64,000 bases of DNA from Cystobacter fuscus (GTDB lineage: Bacteria > Myxococcota > Myxococcia > Myxococcales > Myxococcaceae): contig NZ_CP022098.1 of assembly GCF_002305875.1 (NCBI RefSeq), positions 2,914,001 through 2,978,000 on the forward strand, given 5' to 3'. Numbering within the stretch: position 1 is the first letter of the stretch; every line of letters starts with the position of its first letter. The notes beneath the pieces were generated by a model, which was given only the letters and a program-made list of their open reading frames with translations, was not told the DNA's origin and did no database searches. A program made the position numbers and the translations under genes. Below, in pieces: positions 51,622 through 61,400 of this stretch.

Positions 51622-51939
51622 TCACGTAACACCGGGGATCTTCACTCCGCCCGAGATCTTGCCCAACTCCCGCTGCATCTTCTCGCGGCTGCTCGCCAGG
51701 GCGGCGTTGACGGCGGCGGTCACCAGGTCCTCGAGCAGGCCCAGGTCGTTCGGGTCCACCAGGGACTTGTCGATCTTGATGCTGCGCACTTCCTGCACGC
51801 AGTTGGCCACCACCTTGACCCGGCCGTCGCCGGCCTGCGCCTCGACGGTCTCCTCGGCCAACTCCTTCTTGCGCTGCTCGATCTTCTCCGTGAGCTTGTT
51901 GGCCTGACGGATGAAGTAGTTCAGGTCGATGCCGGGCAT
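51622..51939 (-). CDS. ybaB: YbaB/EbfC nucleoid-associated protein
   Basis: 105 residues. The family core is clear: RQANKLTEKIEQRKKELA, RVKVVANCVQEVRSIKID and DLGLLEDLVTAAVNAAL. Usual neighbour of dnaX and recR. The start at 51939 has AGAGGAAG close upstream; an ATG at 51975 would add 12 basic residues. Confidence 0.93.
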   Translation of the reverse strand: MPGIDLNYFIRQANKLTEKIEQRKKELAEETVEAQAGDGRVKVVANCVQEVRSIKIDKSLVDPNDLGLLEDLVTAAVNAALASSREKMQRELGKISGGVKIPGVT

Positions 51940-52029
51940 GTGCTTCCTCTTGGGGCGTGCGAGCGGGCGGGACACGCGCCCGCTCGGGGTGAATCGGAGC
52001 GCGCACCCTAGCGTCGGTCGAGCGCGTTG

Positions 52030-52821
52030 TCAGGGGCTCTCGTCAGGAGACTCGCTCGTCGGGGCAGCCACCGGACGCACGGGCAGGTCGTAGACCTGGA
52101 TGTGTTCGATCTCCCCGCCGAGCAGCTTGAGGGTGGCACGCACCGCGGGATGGGCGCGAACCCGGCCCTCGGTGCTCTTCTCGTACGCGGCCCGCTCGGA
52201 GGCATCCTGCTCGGCGAGGCTGATGAGTCCCGCGCCCGTGCCCGGGCCGCTGTCCCCCTCCGCCACCTTGTCGCCCTCCGCGCAGTCCTGCACCACGAGC
52301 TTCGTGGGGCGGCCGAAGTGCTCGGAGAGGGCCTTCTCGACGATGGCGCGCCCGGTGCCCGAGACCGTGGTCTTGTGGAAGCCATCCTTGGGCGGGTAGG
52401 CGATGGCCACCTCTCCCTCGCGGATCCACAAGAGGCGGCCACAGGCGAGCGACTTGGCGTGCCGGCCCGAGGCCTGACGCATGGTGTCCACGGCCGCGCG
52501 CCACCGGTCCTGGAGCGGACGCCGGGGATTGTCGCGGCCAGACATGGCCATGGAGGCCATGTGCAGGGGCGCTCCCCGGTGGGTGGTGGGCTCGATGGAC
52601 GGGGCCTCCATGGGCGGAGGCTCGGGTTCGCTCGAGGGGGCGAACTCGCTCTGGGGCGGAGGCGGCTCGTCCGGGAGGCACTCGCCGGACGCGCAGCCGT
52701 CGGCCGGGCCCTCCTCGGGAAAGTAGCGCTCGTCCTCGACGGGAGGCGGCTCCGGCGTGGGAAGTGGCGCCCGCGGGGGAGGCCGCACGTTCGTCACGCG
52801 CACCACGGGTTGGGCGGGCAC
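52030..52821 (-). CDS. dnaX: DnaX C-terminal (tau-specific) part, separated from dnaX by an in-frame stop
   Basis: 263 residues from a GTG at 52821. A Pro-rich linker (about 100 residues) leads to the domain V-like region RWRAAVDTMRQASGRHAKSL, GRLLWIREGEVAIAYPP and IEHIQVYDLPV, which contacts the replicative polymerase in tau. It is in the same frame as dnaX; the only stop between them is the TGA at 52909-52911. It may be reached by readthrough or recoding, translated separately, or be a victim of mutation or sequencing error. Confidence 0.72.
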   Translation of the reverse strand: MPAQPVVRVTNVRPPPRAPLPTPEPPPVEDERYFPEEGPADGCASGECLPDEPPPPQSEFAPSSEPEPPPMEAPSIEPTTHRGAPLHMASMAMSGRDNPRRPLQDRWRAAVDTMRQASGRHAKSLACGRLLWIREGEVAIAYPPKDGFHKTTVSGTGRAIVEKALSEHFGRPTKLVVQDCAEGDKVAEGDSGPGTGAGLISLAEQDASERAAYEKSTEGRVRAHPAVRATLKLLGGEIEHIQVYDLPVRPVAAPTSESPDESP

Positions 52822-52908
52822 GGGGCTCGCCGGAGGCAGGTCACGGGCGATCGCGGCCGGGCGCGGGGCTCGGCCACGGGAGGGCGGGGGGCGGGCGCGG
52901 GCGCGCGC

Positions 52909-54123
52909 TCAGTGGGCGCGAAAGTTGGCCGGGCTGGAGCGACCTCCGGGCGCTCCAGGGGCTACCTTGTGGCCGTCCTCGGCGCCCAGGCCGGCGGCGA
53001 GACGATCCACGCGCGCGAGCAGGTCCGGGATGGAGCCGGCGGGCGAGAGCTGGATGGCCTTGAGCAGGGCCATCTCCAACGCGAGTCGGGGCTGGGCCGC
53101 GCGCGACACGTCCCACACGCACCCGTGCACGATGTCGAAGAGGCGGGAGATCTGCGCCGCGTCCGCGTCCTTGGCGAGCGCGCTGAGCGCGGTGCGCTCG
53201 GTCTCGGCGAGCTCCGTGGGGGCCTCGCCCAGCGTCTTGGCCACGAAGAGGTGGCGCAGTTGCAGGGCGAGCTCCTCCGTGAGCCGCTTGAGATCCGTGC
53301 CGCGGTTGAAGACCTCCTCCACGCGCTCGAGCACGCGTCTGGCGTCCTTGCGCACCAGGGCCTCGGCGAAGTCCTGCACCACCGTGCGATCGATGGCGCC
53401 CAGGGCATCGGCCACGGCCTCGTCGCTGGGGTTGGCGCCACAGGCGGAGAAGATCTGATCCAGGAGGCTGAGCGAGTCGCGCATGCCGCCCTCGGACTGG
53501 CGCACCACCATGGAGAGCGCCCGCTCGGAGATGGCGACCTTCTCCTGCTCGCAGATGTACTTGAGCCGATCGAGCATCACCTTGGCGGGGATGCGCCGGA
53601 AGTTGTGGCGCTGGCAGCGCGAGAGGATGGTGTCCGGGAGCTTGTGTGCCTCGGTGGTCGCGAAGATGAACTTCACGTGGCCGGGCGGCTCCTCCAGCGT
53701 CTTGAGGAGCGCGTTGAACGCCGCCCCCGAGAGCATGTGGACCTCGTCGATGATGTAGATCTTGTGCCGGTCGCGCTGCGGGAGGTACTTGGCGTTCTCG
53801 CGGATCTCCCGGACGTTCTCCACGCCGTTGTTCGAGGCACCGTCGATCTCCGCCACGTCCACCGACGTGCCCGCGGCGATCTCCCGGCACGCCTGGCAGG
53901 TGTCACAGGGGTTGGCGGTGGGCCCCTTCTCACAGTTGAGGGCCTTGGCGAGCAGACGGGCGGCGGTCGTCTTGCCCACGCCTCGCGGTCCGCAGAACAG
54001 GTAGGCGTGCGCCACCCGGTCCATCTTGATGGCGTTGGCGACGGTGCGGACCACGTGCTCCTGGCCGGTCATGTCGTCGAAAGTCTGCGGGCGCCATTTA
54101 CGGGCGAGAACGAGGTAGCTCAT
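52909..54123 (-). CDS. dnaX: DNA polymerase III subunit gamma (DnaX AAA+ and domain III)
   Basis: 404 residues from the canonical MSYLVLARKWRPQTF start. Walker A GPRGVGKTTAARLL, a four-Cys zinc module (NCEKG, NPCDTCQAC), Walker B IYIIDEVHM and sensor LSRCQRHNF. Domain III ends with the oligomerisation helices. The frame stops at TGA 52909 after a Gly/Pro linker, giving a gamma-length clamp-loader subunit. The longer TTG start at 54159 lacks family support. The tau-specific region follows in frame. Confidence 0.93.
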   Translation of the reverse strand: MSYLVLARKWRPQTFDDMTGQEHVVRTVANAIKMDRVAHAYLFCGPRGVGKTTAARLLAKALNCEKGPTANPCDTCQACREIAAGTSVDVAEIDGASNNGVENVREIRENAKYLPQRDRHKIYIIDEVHMLSGAAFNALLKTLEEPPGHVKFIFATTEAHKLPDTILSRCQRHNFRRIPAKVMLDRLKYICEQEKVAISERALSMVVRQSEGGMRDSLSLLDQIFSACGANPSDEAVADALGAIDRTVVQDFAEALVRKDARRVLERVEEVFNRGTDLKRLTEELALQLRHLFVAKTLGEAPTELAETERTALSALAKDADAAQISRLFDIVHGCVWDVSRAAQPRLALEMALLKAIQLSPAGSIPDLLARVDRLAAGLGAEDGHKVAPGAPGGRSSPANFRAH

Positions 54124-54312
54124 GGGGGTAGGTGAATCTAACCATGGCGTCCTCTCCAACGCACGTCTTCCGCGCGTTCCACTCGACTTTCGAGGTCACT
54201 TCCCGGAAAACGGGGAGACCACTCCGGAAGTCGGGCACTTCACGCGGGGTCGGAGGCGTCGCCCGCCTTGCGCTCGCCCGGGAGGCTAGGGAGAGTCACG
54301 CCGAGCCTCCCG

Positions 54313-55758
54313 ATGACCGTTCCCGCGCCGCTGACCCCACTTCCCGCTACCCCTGAACCCATCTCCAGTGCGACTACCCGTCAGGGGGGGATGCCCGCGT
54401 GGGGTCCATGGGTGGGGGCGGGCGTGGCGTTGTTGCCCGCGCTGCTCGCGGTGGCGCAGCTCGGGCGCATCCACCCGGACGAGGTGTACCAGTTGTTGGA
54501 GCCGGCCTGGTTCCGCGCCCACGGGTATGGCGTCCTGGCGTGGGAGTGGCGGGTGGGCCTGCGCAACTGGGCCGCGCCCCTCGTGGCCTCGGGACTCTTG
54601 CGCCTCGCCTCGGTGCTGGGCCTCACGCACCCGGTGGCCTACCGGGCACTGCTCGCCGTCCCCCAGGTGGCCCTGCACGGGTGGATGTTGTGGGCCGCGT
54701 ACCGCTTCGCCGAGCGGCGCGTCGGACCTCGAGGCGGACTGCTCGCGATGCTCGCCGTGGGCCTCTATGGCCCGGTGCTCGTCTTCGCGGGCCGCACGCT
54801 GGGGGAGTCGCTCTCTGGCGCCTTCCTGGTGGTGGCCATGGAGGCCCTGGATCGTCCGGAGCGCTCCGCGCGCGCGGGCCTCGTGGGCGGAGCGGCACTG
54901 GGACTGGCGGTAGTGGTGCGCTATGGCTCGGCGGTGATGGTGCTGATGGCGCTCGTCTGGCTGGTGGGAGCCCGGCGGTGGCGGACCCTCGCCTGGACCT
55001 GCCTCGCGGGAGGTGTCGTCGCCGTGGGCTTGGGAGTGCTCGACCAGGTGACGTGGGGCCGACCCTTCCACTCGTTCCTGGCCTACGTCGACTTCAACGT
55101 CCTCTCGGGCCAGGCGGCGCGACAGTTCGGTGCCTCGCCTCCCTCGTTCTACCTGGGCCCCTGGCTGCGTGGCCTCCCCGGGTGGGTCTGGCTGGTGCTC
55201 CCCTTGGTCTGGGCCGCCTGGCGCCAGCGACGCTCCTTGTCCCTGCCTGCCCTGTGCGCGGTGGGCTACCTCACCGCGCTCCTCTTCACCGCCCACAAGG
55301 AGGAGCGCTTCCTCTACCCGGGGCTGCTGCTGCTCGTGCTGGCCGCCGCCCCGGTGGCCGCGGGCTTCGTGGTGTCCCGCGAGAGGGCGGCCTGGCGGGC
55401 GGTGGGGGGCGCGCTGCTCCTGCTCACCGCGGTGGTGCCGGGCTTCTTCTTCCTCTCGGAGGATCTGCGTGGGGATCAGTTCCGCGCCATCGTCTCGGCC
55501 ACCCGGAGCGAGGACACGCGGGGCCTGCTCATCGTCAACGAGGGGCTGTGGGGCGCCGGGGGCTTCTTCTACATCGGCAAGAACATCCCCTGGATGACGT
55601 GCGACTGGCCCCAGGACGCGAACTTCCAGCGGGCCATGCGGGACACGCGCTTCAACCGTGCCGTCACCTTCGAGGGCCGGGCCCTCGCGGAACTCCAGTC
55701 GGCGGGCTTCCGGGTGATGGGGCGGGTGGGGCGCGAGACGATGCTCGCGCGGCCCTGA
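54313..55758 (+). CDS. GT22-like membrane glycosyltransferase
   Basis: 481 residues with about ten membrane helices. The N-terminal loop GRIHPDEVYQLLEPAWF and the later HKEERFLYPGL match the HPDExxQ and HKExRF motifs of GT22 (Alg9/PigB-like) mannosyltransferases that use polyprenyl-phosphate sugars. The C-terminal soluble part (KNIPWMTCDWPQD) is on the outer side. Sugar and acceptor unknown. It is on the opposite strand to the replication and translation genes around it. Confidence 0.85.
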   Translation: MTVPAPLTPLPATPEPISSATTRQGGMPAWGPWVGAGVALLPALLAVAQLGRIHPDEVYQLLEPAWFRAHGYGVLAWEWRVGLRNWAAPLVASGLLRLASVLGLTHPVAYRALLAVPQVALHGWMLWAAYRFAERRVGPRGGLLAMLAVGLYGPVLVFAGRTLGESLSGAFLVVAMEALDRPERSARAGLVGGAALGLAVVVRYGSAVMVLMALVWLVGARRWRTLAWTCLAGGVVAVGLGVLDQVTWGRPFHSFLAYVDFNVLSGQAARQFGASPPSFYLGPWLRGLPGWVWLVLPLVWAAWRQRRSLSLPALCAVGYLTALLFTAHKEERFLYPGLLLLVLAAAPVAAGFVVSRERAAWRAVGGALLLLTAVVPGFFFLSEDLRGDQFRAIVSATRSEDTRGLLIVNEGLWGAGGFFYIGKNIPWMTCDWPQDANFQRAMRDTRFNRAVTFEGRALAELQSAGFRVMGRVGRETMLARP

Positions 55759-55780
55759 GCGAGCGGCGGAGCGGGCGGCC

Positions 55781-55826
55781 AAAAAAGAAGGAGCCGAACT
55801 CCCTGGGCAGGGGGCTCGGCTCCTTC
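55781..55826 (-). terminator. Strong Rho-independent terminator after the SRP RNA
   Basis: On the minus strand: GAAGGAGCCGA, an 18-base loop, TCGGCTCCTTC, then six T. The 11-bp perfect stem followed by a T run ends the serS-tRNA-tadA-ffs block. Confidence 0.92.
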
Positions 55827-55834
55827 ACAAGAAC

Positions 55835-55914
55835 GGCCGGGACACACGCGGAGGTGCGCTACCGTTGCTTCCTTCCGGACCTGGCGGGATTCACGTCCCC
55901 ACGTTGTCCCGACC
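55835..55914 (-). ncRNA. ffs: 4.5S signal recognition particle RNA
   Basis: The minus strand has the conserved apical part CAGGTCCGGAAGGAAGCA with the tetraloop region, and a closing 10-bp stem (GGTCGGGACA with TGTCCCGGCC). It binds Ffh for co-translational targeting. Ends are set by the closing stem; the real transcript may be some bases longer. Confidence 0.93.
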
Positions 55915-55942
55915 ACAAGCTCTTCAGCTACGACAACAACAA

Positions 55943-56029
55943 CGGAGAGGGTGGGATTCGAACCCACGATACCCTTTCAGATATACACGCGTTCCAGGCG
56001 TGCGCCTTCAACCGCTCGGCCACCTCTCC
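55943..56029 (-). tRNA. tRNA-Ser (GGA)
   Basis: 87 bases including the discriminator G. Acceptor GGAGAGG/CCTCTCC, long variable arm, anticodon loop CTGGAAC, T-loop GGTTCGAATCC. Reads UCC/UCU. Confidence 0.95.
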
Positions 56030-56042
56030 ATGAGACTATCTG

Positions 56043-56129
56043 CGGAGAGCGTAGGATTCGAACCTACGATACCGTTCCCGGTATGCCTGATTTCGAGTCA
56101 GGTGCCTTCGACCACTCGGCCAGCTCTCC
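56043..56129 (-). tRNA. tRNA-Ser (CGA)
   Basis: 87 bases. Acceptor GGAGAGC/GCTCTCC, anticodon loop CTCGAAA, long variable arm with CCGGGAACGG. Reads UCG. Confidence 0.95.
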
Positions 56130-56134
56130 AATAT

Positions 56135-56602
56135 TCACTTGTCGCGTTTCTTCGCGCGCAGCCGCTCGAAGAAGTCCTTCAAAACCTGGCGGCTCTCGTC
56201 CGCCATGATGCCACTCGTGACCTGGAGCCGGTGATTGTGCCGGGGCTCCTCGGCCAGGTTGTAGAGCGAGCCGACAGCGCCCGCCTTGGGATCCGGGGTT
56301 CCGAAAACCAGTCGGGTAACCCGGGATTGAACCAGCGCTCCCGCGCACATCGCGCAGGGTTCCAACGTCACATACAGGGTGACACCAGAGAGTCGCCAAG
56401 CGTTCAAGGCCTTGGCCGCCGCGTCCATCGCGAAGATTTCCGCGTGAGCCAGGGGGTTGCGGTCGATCTCGCGTCGGTTGAAGCCCGTTCCGATGACCTT
56501 GCCATCGTGGACCGCTACCGCGCCGACAGGTACTTCCCCGAGTCCAGCGGCTTCCCGCGCGAGCGCGAGCGCCTGCTGCATGAAAGCTTCGTCCAGACTC
56601 AT
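56135..56602 (-). CDS. tadA: tRNA adenosine(34) deaminase TadA
   Basis: 155 residues. Zinc-deaminase motifs HAE (with the proton-shuttle Glu) and PCAMC. The C-terminal helix EVLKDFFERLR-like (QVLKDFFERLRAKK) contacts tRNA in the family. It converts A34 to inosine in tRNA-Arg(ACG), whose gene ends 30 bases upstream on the same strand. Confidence 0.94.
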   Translation of the reverse strand: MSLDEAFMQQALALAREAAGLGEVPVGAVAVHDGKVIGTGFNRREIDRNPLAHAEIFAMDAAAKALNAWRLSGVTLYVTLEPCAMCAGALVQSRVTRLVFGTPDPKAGAVGSLYNLAEEPRHNHRLQVTSGIMADESRQVLKDFFERLRAKKRDK

Positions 56603-56631
56603 GGGGGGGGAAGAGGACCGGGGAAAGATGG

Positions 56632-56705
56632 CGCTCCCTGGAGGATTCGAACCTCCGGCCTTCGGATTCGTAGTCCGACGCTCTATCCAGCTGAGCTAAG
56701 GGAGC
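56632..56705 (-). tRNA. tRNA-Arg (ACG)
   Basis: 74 bases. Acceptor GCTCCCT/AGGGAGC, anticodon loop CTACGAA. A34 becomes inosine by TadA to read CGU/CGC/CGA. Confidence 0.95.
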
Positions 56706-56796
56706 TTGCCGTTTCCTTCTTACCGCTTCCTACAACCACTGCCGACCTACCACAACAACTTTTTTCCGCCTGCTTCTACAACCTTTTGATGAGTGG

Positions 56797-56883
56797 CGGA
56801 GAGAGAGGGATTCGAACCCTCGATACCCTTTCGAGTATGCAGGTTTAGCAAACCTGTGCCTTCAGCCTCTCGGCCATCTCTCC
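56797..56883 (-). tRNA. tRNA-Ser (GCT)
   Basis: 87 bases. Acceptor GGAGAGA/TCTCTCC, anticodon loop TTGCTAA, long variable arm. Reads AGC/AGU. Confidence 0.95.
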
Positions 56884-56921
56884 AGTGTGCCAGACCTGTC
56901 AAAGAACCACGGACAACTAAA

Positions 56922-57008
56922 CGGAGGAGGTAGGATTCGAACCTACGGGAAGCTTTCGCCACCTGCGGTTTTCAAGACCGCTGCCTTCAGCCGCTCGGCC
57001 ACTCCTCC
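56922..57008 (-). tRNA. tRNA-Ser (TGA)
   Basis: 87 bases. Acceptor GGAGGAG/CTCCTCC, anticodon loop CTTGAAA, long variable arm with GGTGGCGAAAGCTTCC. Reads UCA. Confidence 0.95.
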
Positions 57009-57088
57009 ACGTCGTGGAGCCGCGCGACCCACCGAACTGCGTGGGCCGCCCTTCTACAACATCCGACGCCCATTGCAACAACGTCTTT

Positions 57089-58384
<1,296 letters not shown>

Positions 58385-58458
58385 TCACCCCACGGCCACC
58401 GGGCAAGGCAGGAAGCGCCCGGGCGCCCGGAATAGGACGCCCGGGGGGGACCCCGGGA

Positions 58459-61400
58459 CTACTCGAGGAAGGTGATCTCGTCCTCGATCTCCTTGCGATC
58501 CTGCGCGTCGGGCTTGCGCGAGAGGTACTCGCGGAAGGATTTGACGGCGTCCTTCTTCTTGCCCTTCTCCTTGTAGGCGTAGCCCAGGTGGTACCAGCTG
58601 TCGGCGTTGTCCGGCGTGGCCACGACGGCCTTGGTGTACCAGTCGATGGCCTTGCCGTACTGGTTCTGCTCGCCCCAGGCACGGCCCAGCTTGTAGTAGA
58701 GGCCGGTGAGGCCCGGGTCCGTCTTGAGGGCCTGCTCGTAGGAGCGGACGGCGTCACGCCAGTGCATGGCGGTGAAGTGCGCGTCTCCGATGGAGGCCAG
58801 GGTCTGGCTGCTCTTGGGGTTCACCTTGAGCGCCGCCTGGAAGGCCTTGAGGGCGTCGTCGACCTCGCTGCGATCCATGTGGGCATGGCCCAGGGCCTCG
58901 TAGGCGTCGAGCCGCTTGGGATCCAGCTCGACGGTCTTCTTCCACGCCTCGATGGCCTCTCCGGGCTGCTTGGCGTCGCGGTAGATCATGCCGAGGGCGA
59001 AGTGGTAGTCGGCCCGCTTGGACGCGCGCTCCACCGCGGTCTTCATGTTCTCGATGGCCTGGTCGAACTCGCCGCGCTGGGCCTTCACCTGCGCGAGGTA
59101 GAAGTTCGCCTCGGCGTTGGAGGGCTCGAGCTTGAGCGCCTGCGTCAGGTTGGCCTCGGCCTCCTTGAAGCCCGCGGTGGCGTCGTTCTCCTTCTGGGCC
59201 TTCCGGGCGGCGACGCCCTTCTCGAAGTTGACGGCGCCCAGGTTGATGGCGAGGCCCACGTCGCGCGGGTCCTGCTTCTTGGCCTGCTCCAGCTCGGCGA
59301 CGGCCTCGTCCAGCTTGCCCTGGCGCCACATCACCATGCCGCGCTGCAGCCGTCCGCCGGGGAGCGCGTACGGCTGCAGCTCCATCGCCTTGTCGATCTC
59401 CTTCTGGGCCTTGTCCAGGTCGCCGGCGAGCAGCGCCATGCGCGACAGTCCCAGGTGGGCCTCGGCCGACTGGGCGTCGAAGCCCACGGCGCGCTCGAAC
59501 TCCTCCTGGGCCCGCGCGGTGTCCCCCTCGGAGAGCGCCAGCTCGCCCAGGCCCACGTGCACCACGGCGGTCTCGGGCGCCTTGCCGGCGGCCTCCGTGA
59601 AGTCCGCCCTGGCCTGCTCCGCGTGGCGCAGGCGCAGGTGGAGCCGACCGCGCGCCACCTGGGCCTCGACGAGCTGGGCGTTGGCCTTGAGGGCACGCGT
59701 GTAGTGCTCCTCGGCGGCGCTGTTGCCGCCCTCGGCCTCGGTGATGCGGCCCTGGAGGTACTCGAGGTGGGCGTTGTCCGGGAAGCGCTGGAGCGCCTCG
59801 GTCACCTGCGTCTTGGCCTCCTCCATCTTGCCGAGCGTCACCAGGAGCGAGGCGTAGCCATTCACCGCTTCGCTGTCCTCCGGCTCGGCCTTGGCCGCCG
59901 TCTCGAAGAAGGGCAGGGCCTCCTCGAACTTGCGCTGGGCCTGGAGCACGTATCCCAGATAGCGCTTGCCCAGGCGGGACTCGGGATCCTTCTCCACGGC
60001 GATGCGCAGCTCCTGCTCGGCCTCCGGAATCTTGGCGAGCTGGAAGAGGGCGATGCCCTTGAGGGTGCGGGCGCGCGACAGCTCCGAGGCGCCCATGCCC
60101 GCTCCGAGCTTCTCGTCGAGCGCGCGCTCGGCGGCCTCCAAGCCCTTCTGGGGCGCCTGCTTGCGCAGCAGCAGCTCCACCGAGGCCAGCTCCACCGCGG
60201 AGATGATGTGCGAGGGGTCCGCCTTGAGCGCGGCCTCGTAGGCCTTGGCCGCCTCGTCCGCCTTGCCTTCCTCCTGGTAGAGGTTGCCCAGGGCATGCTG
60301 GGCCTTGGCCAGCTCGGGCTGCCGCTCCACGACCTGCTGGAGCGTCGCGATGGCGTCCTCGTTGCGCTTCTTGGCCGCCTGGGCCTCGGCGAGCAGGAGC
60401 GCCACCTCCACGTCGCCCTGGTTGGCGTTGCCCAGGTGCGCGAGCGCCGCGTCCGGATCGCGCTGGCTCAGTGCCGCGCCCGCCCGGTACTTGAGGTACT
60501 CGGGGTGCAGCTCGCCCATCAGCTCCAGGTTGCCCTGCTCCTCCTGGGACTGGCAGCGCGACAGCTCACCGCTGTTGGCGGCCGAGTAGCGGCGCTGCAG
60601 GTAGAAGATGGACTGGCACCAGAGCGCGCGGACCTCGGGATACTCCTTGTCCGCGAGCACCCGGGCGGTGGCCTCGCGCGCCTGCGTGTAGCCCTGGAGC
60701 GAGTCCTGCAACAGCGCCTTGCGCGCGGCCTCCACGTCCGCGTAGCCCTCGGCTCCGGGCTTGATCTGCGCGGGGAAGAACTTCTTCATGCCGAAGACGC
60801 CATAGCGCGTGGCGCCGAAGCTCAGCCCCGTGATGATGACCACCACTCCGGCCGCGACGGAGATCACCAGCGGCAGCCGCTTCTTCAGCTTGCCGAGGAT
60901 GATCTCCGCGCGCGAGGTGCTGTCCACCACGGAGACCTGGGCCATGCGGCCGCCATAGAGCTGATTGATGCGCTCCATGTTGGCGGCGGTGTTGGAGCCC
61001 GCGGCCGGAGCGGCCTTGGCGCCGGACTCGGTGGCGGGCGCCGCGGCGGCAGCGGCCGCGGCGGGAGGCGCCGCCGGGCCCTCCATCAGCTTCGCGATGG
61101 CCGTGGCGAACAGCGGCACCGTCCCGATGGGTGACCAGCCCTCTCCGTCCGCGGAGACCTCCTCGTTGCCGAGCAGCTGGCCATCCTCGAGCATCTTGAC
61201 GATCACGCCCTCCTCGAACGGGCCGAAGACCTTGCCCGAGCGGCGGCGCACCTGGAAGCGCTTGACCTGGGGCCGGGCCTTGTTGGCGCTGCCCTTGGCC
61301 GCGTCGTCGATGAAGCTGAGCATCTCCAGGCCATCGGCCGAGCCCGTGGTGGGCGGCGGCGGCAGCGGCGCGGAGAGGTCCACTTCGAGATCATCCCCGC

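Noticed and set aside
58419-58444. CCGGGCG/CGCCCGG hairpin after the TPR gene as a terminator
   Set aside because: Only 7 bp with no T tract in very GC-rich sequence; could form by chance.
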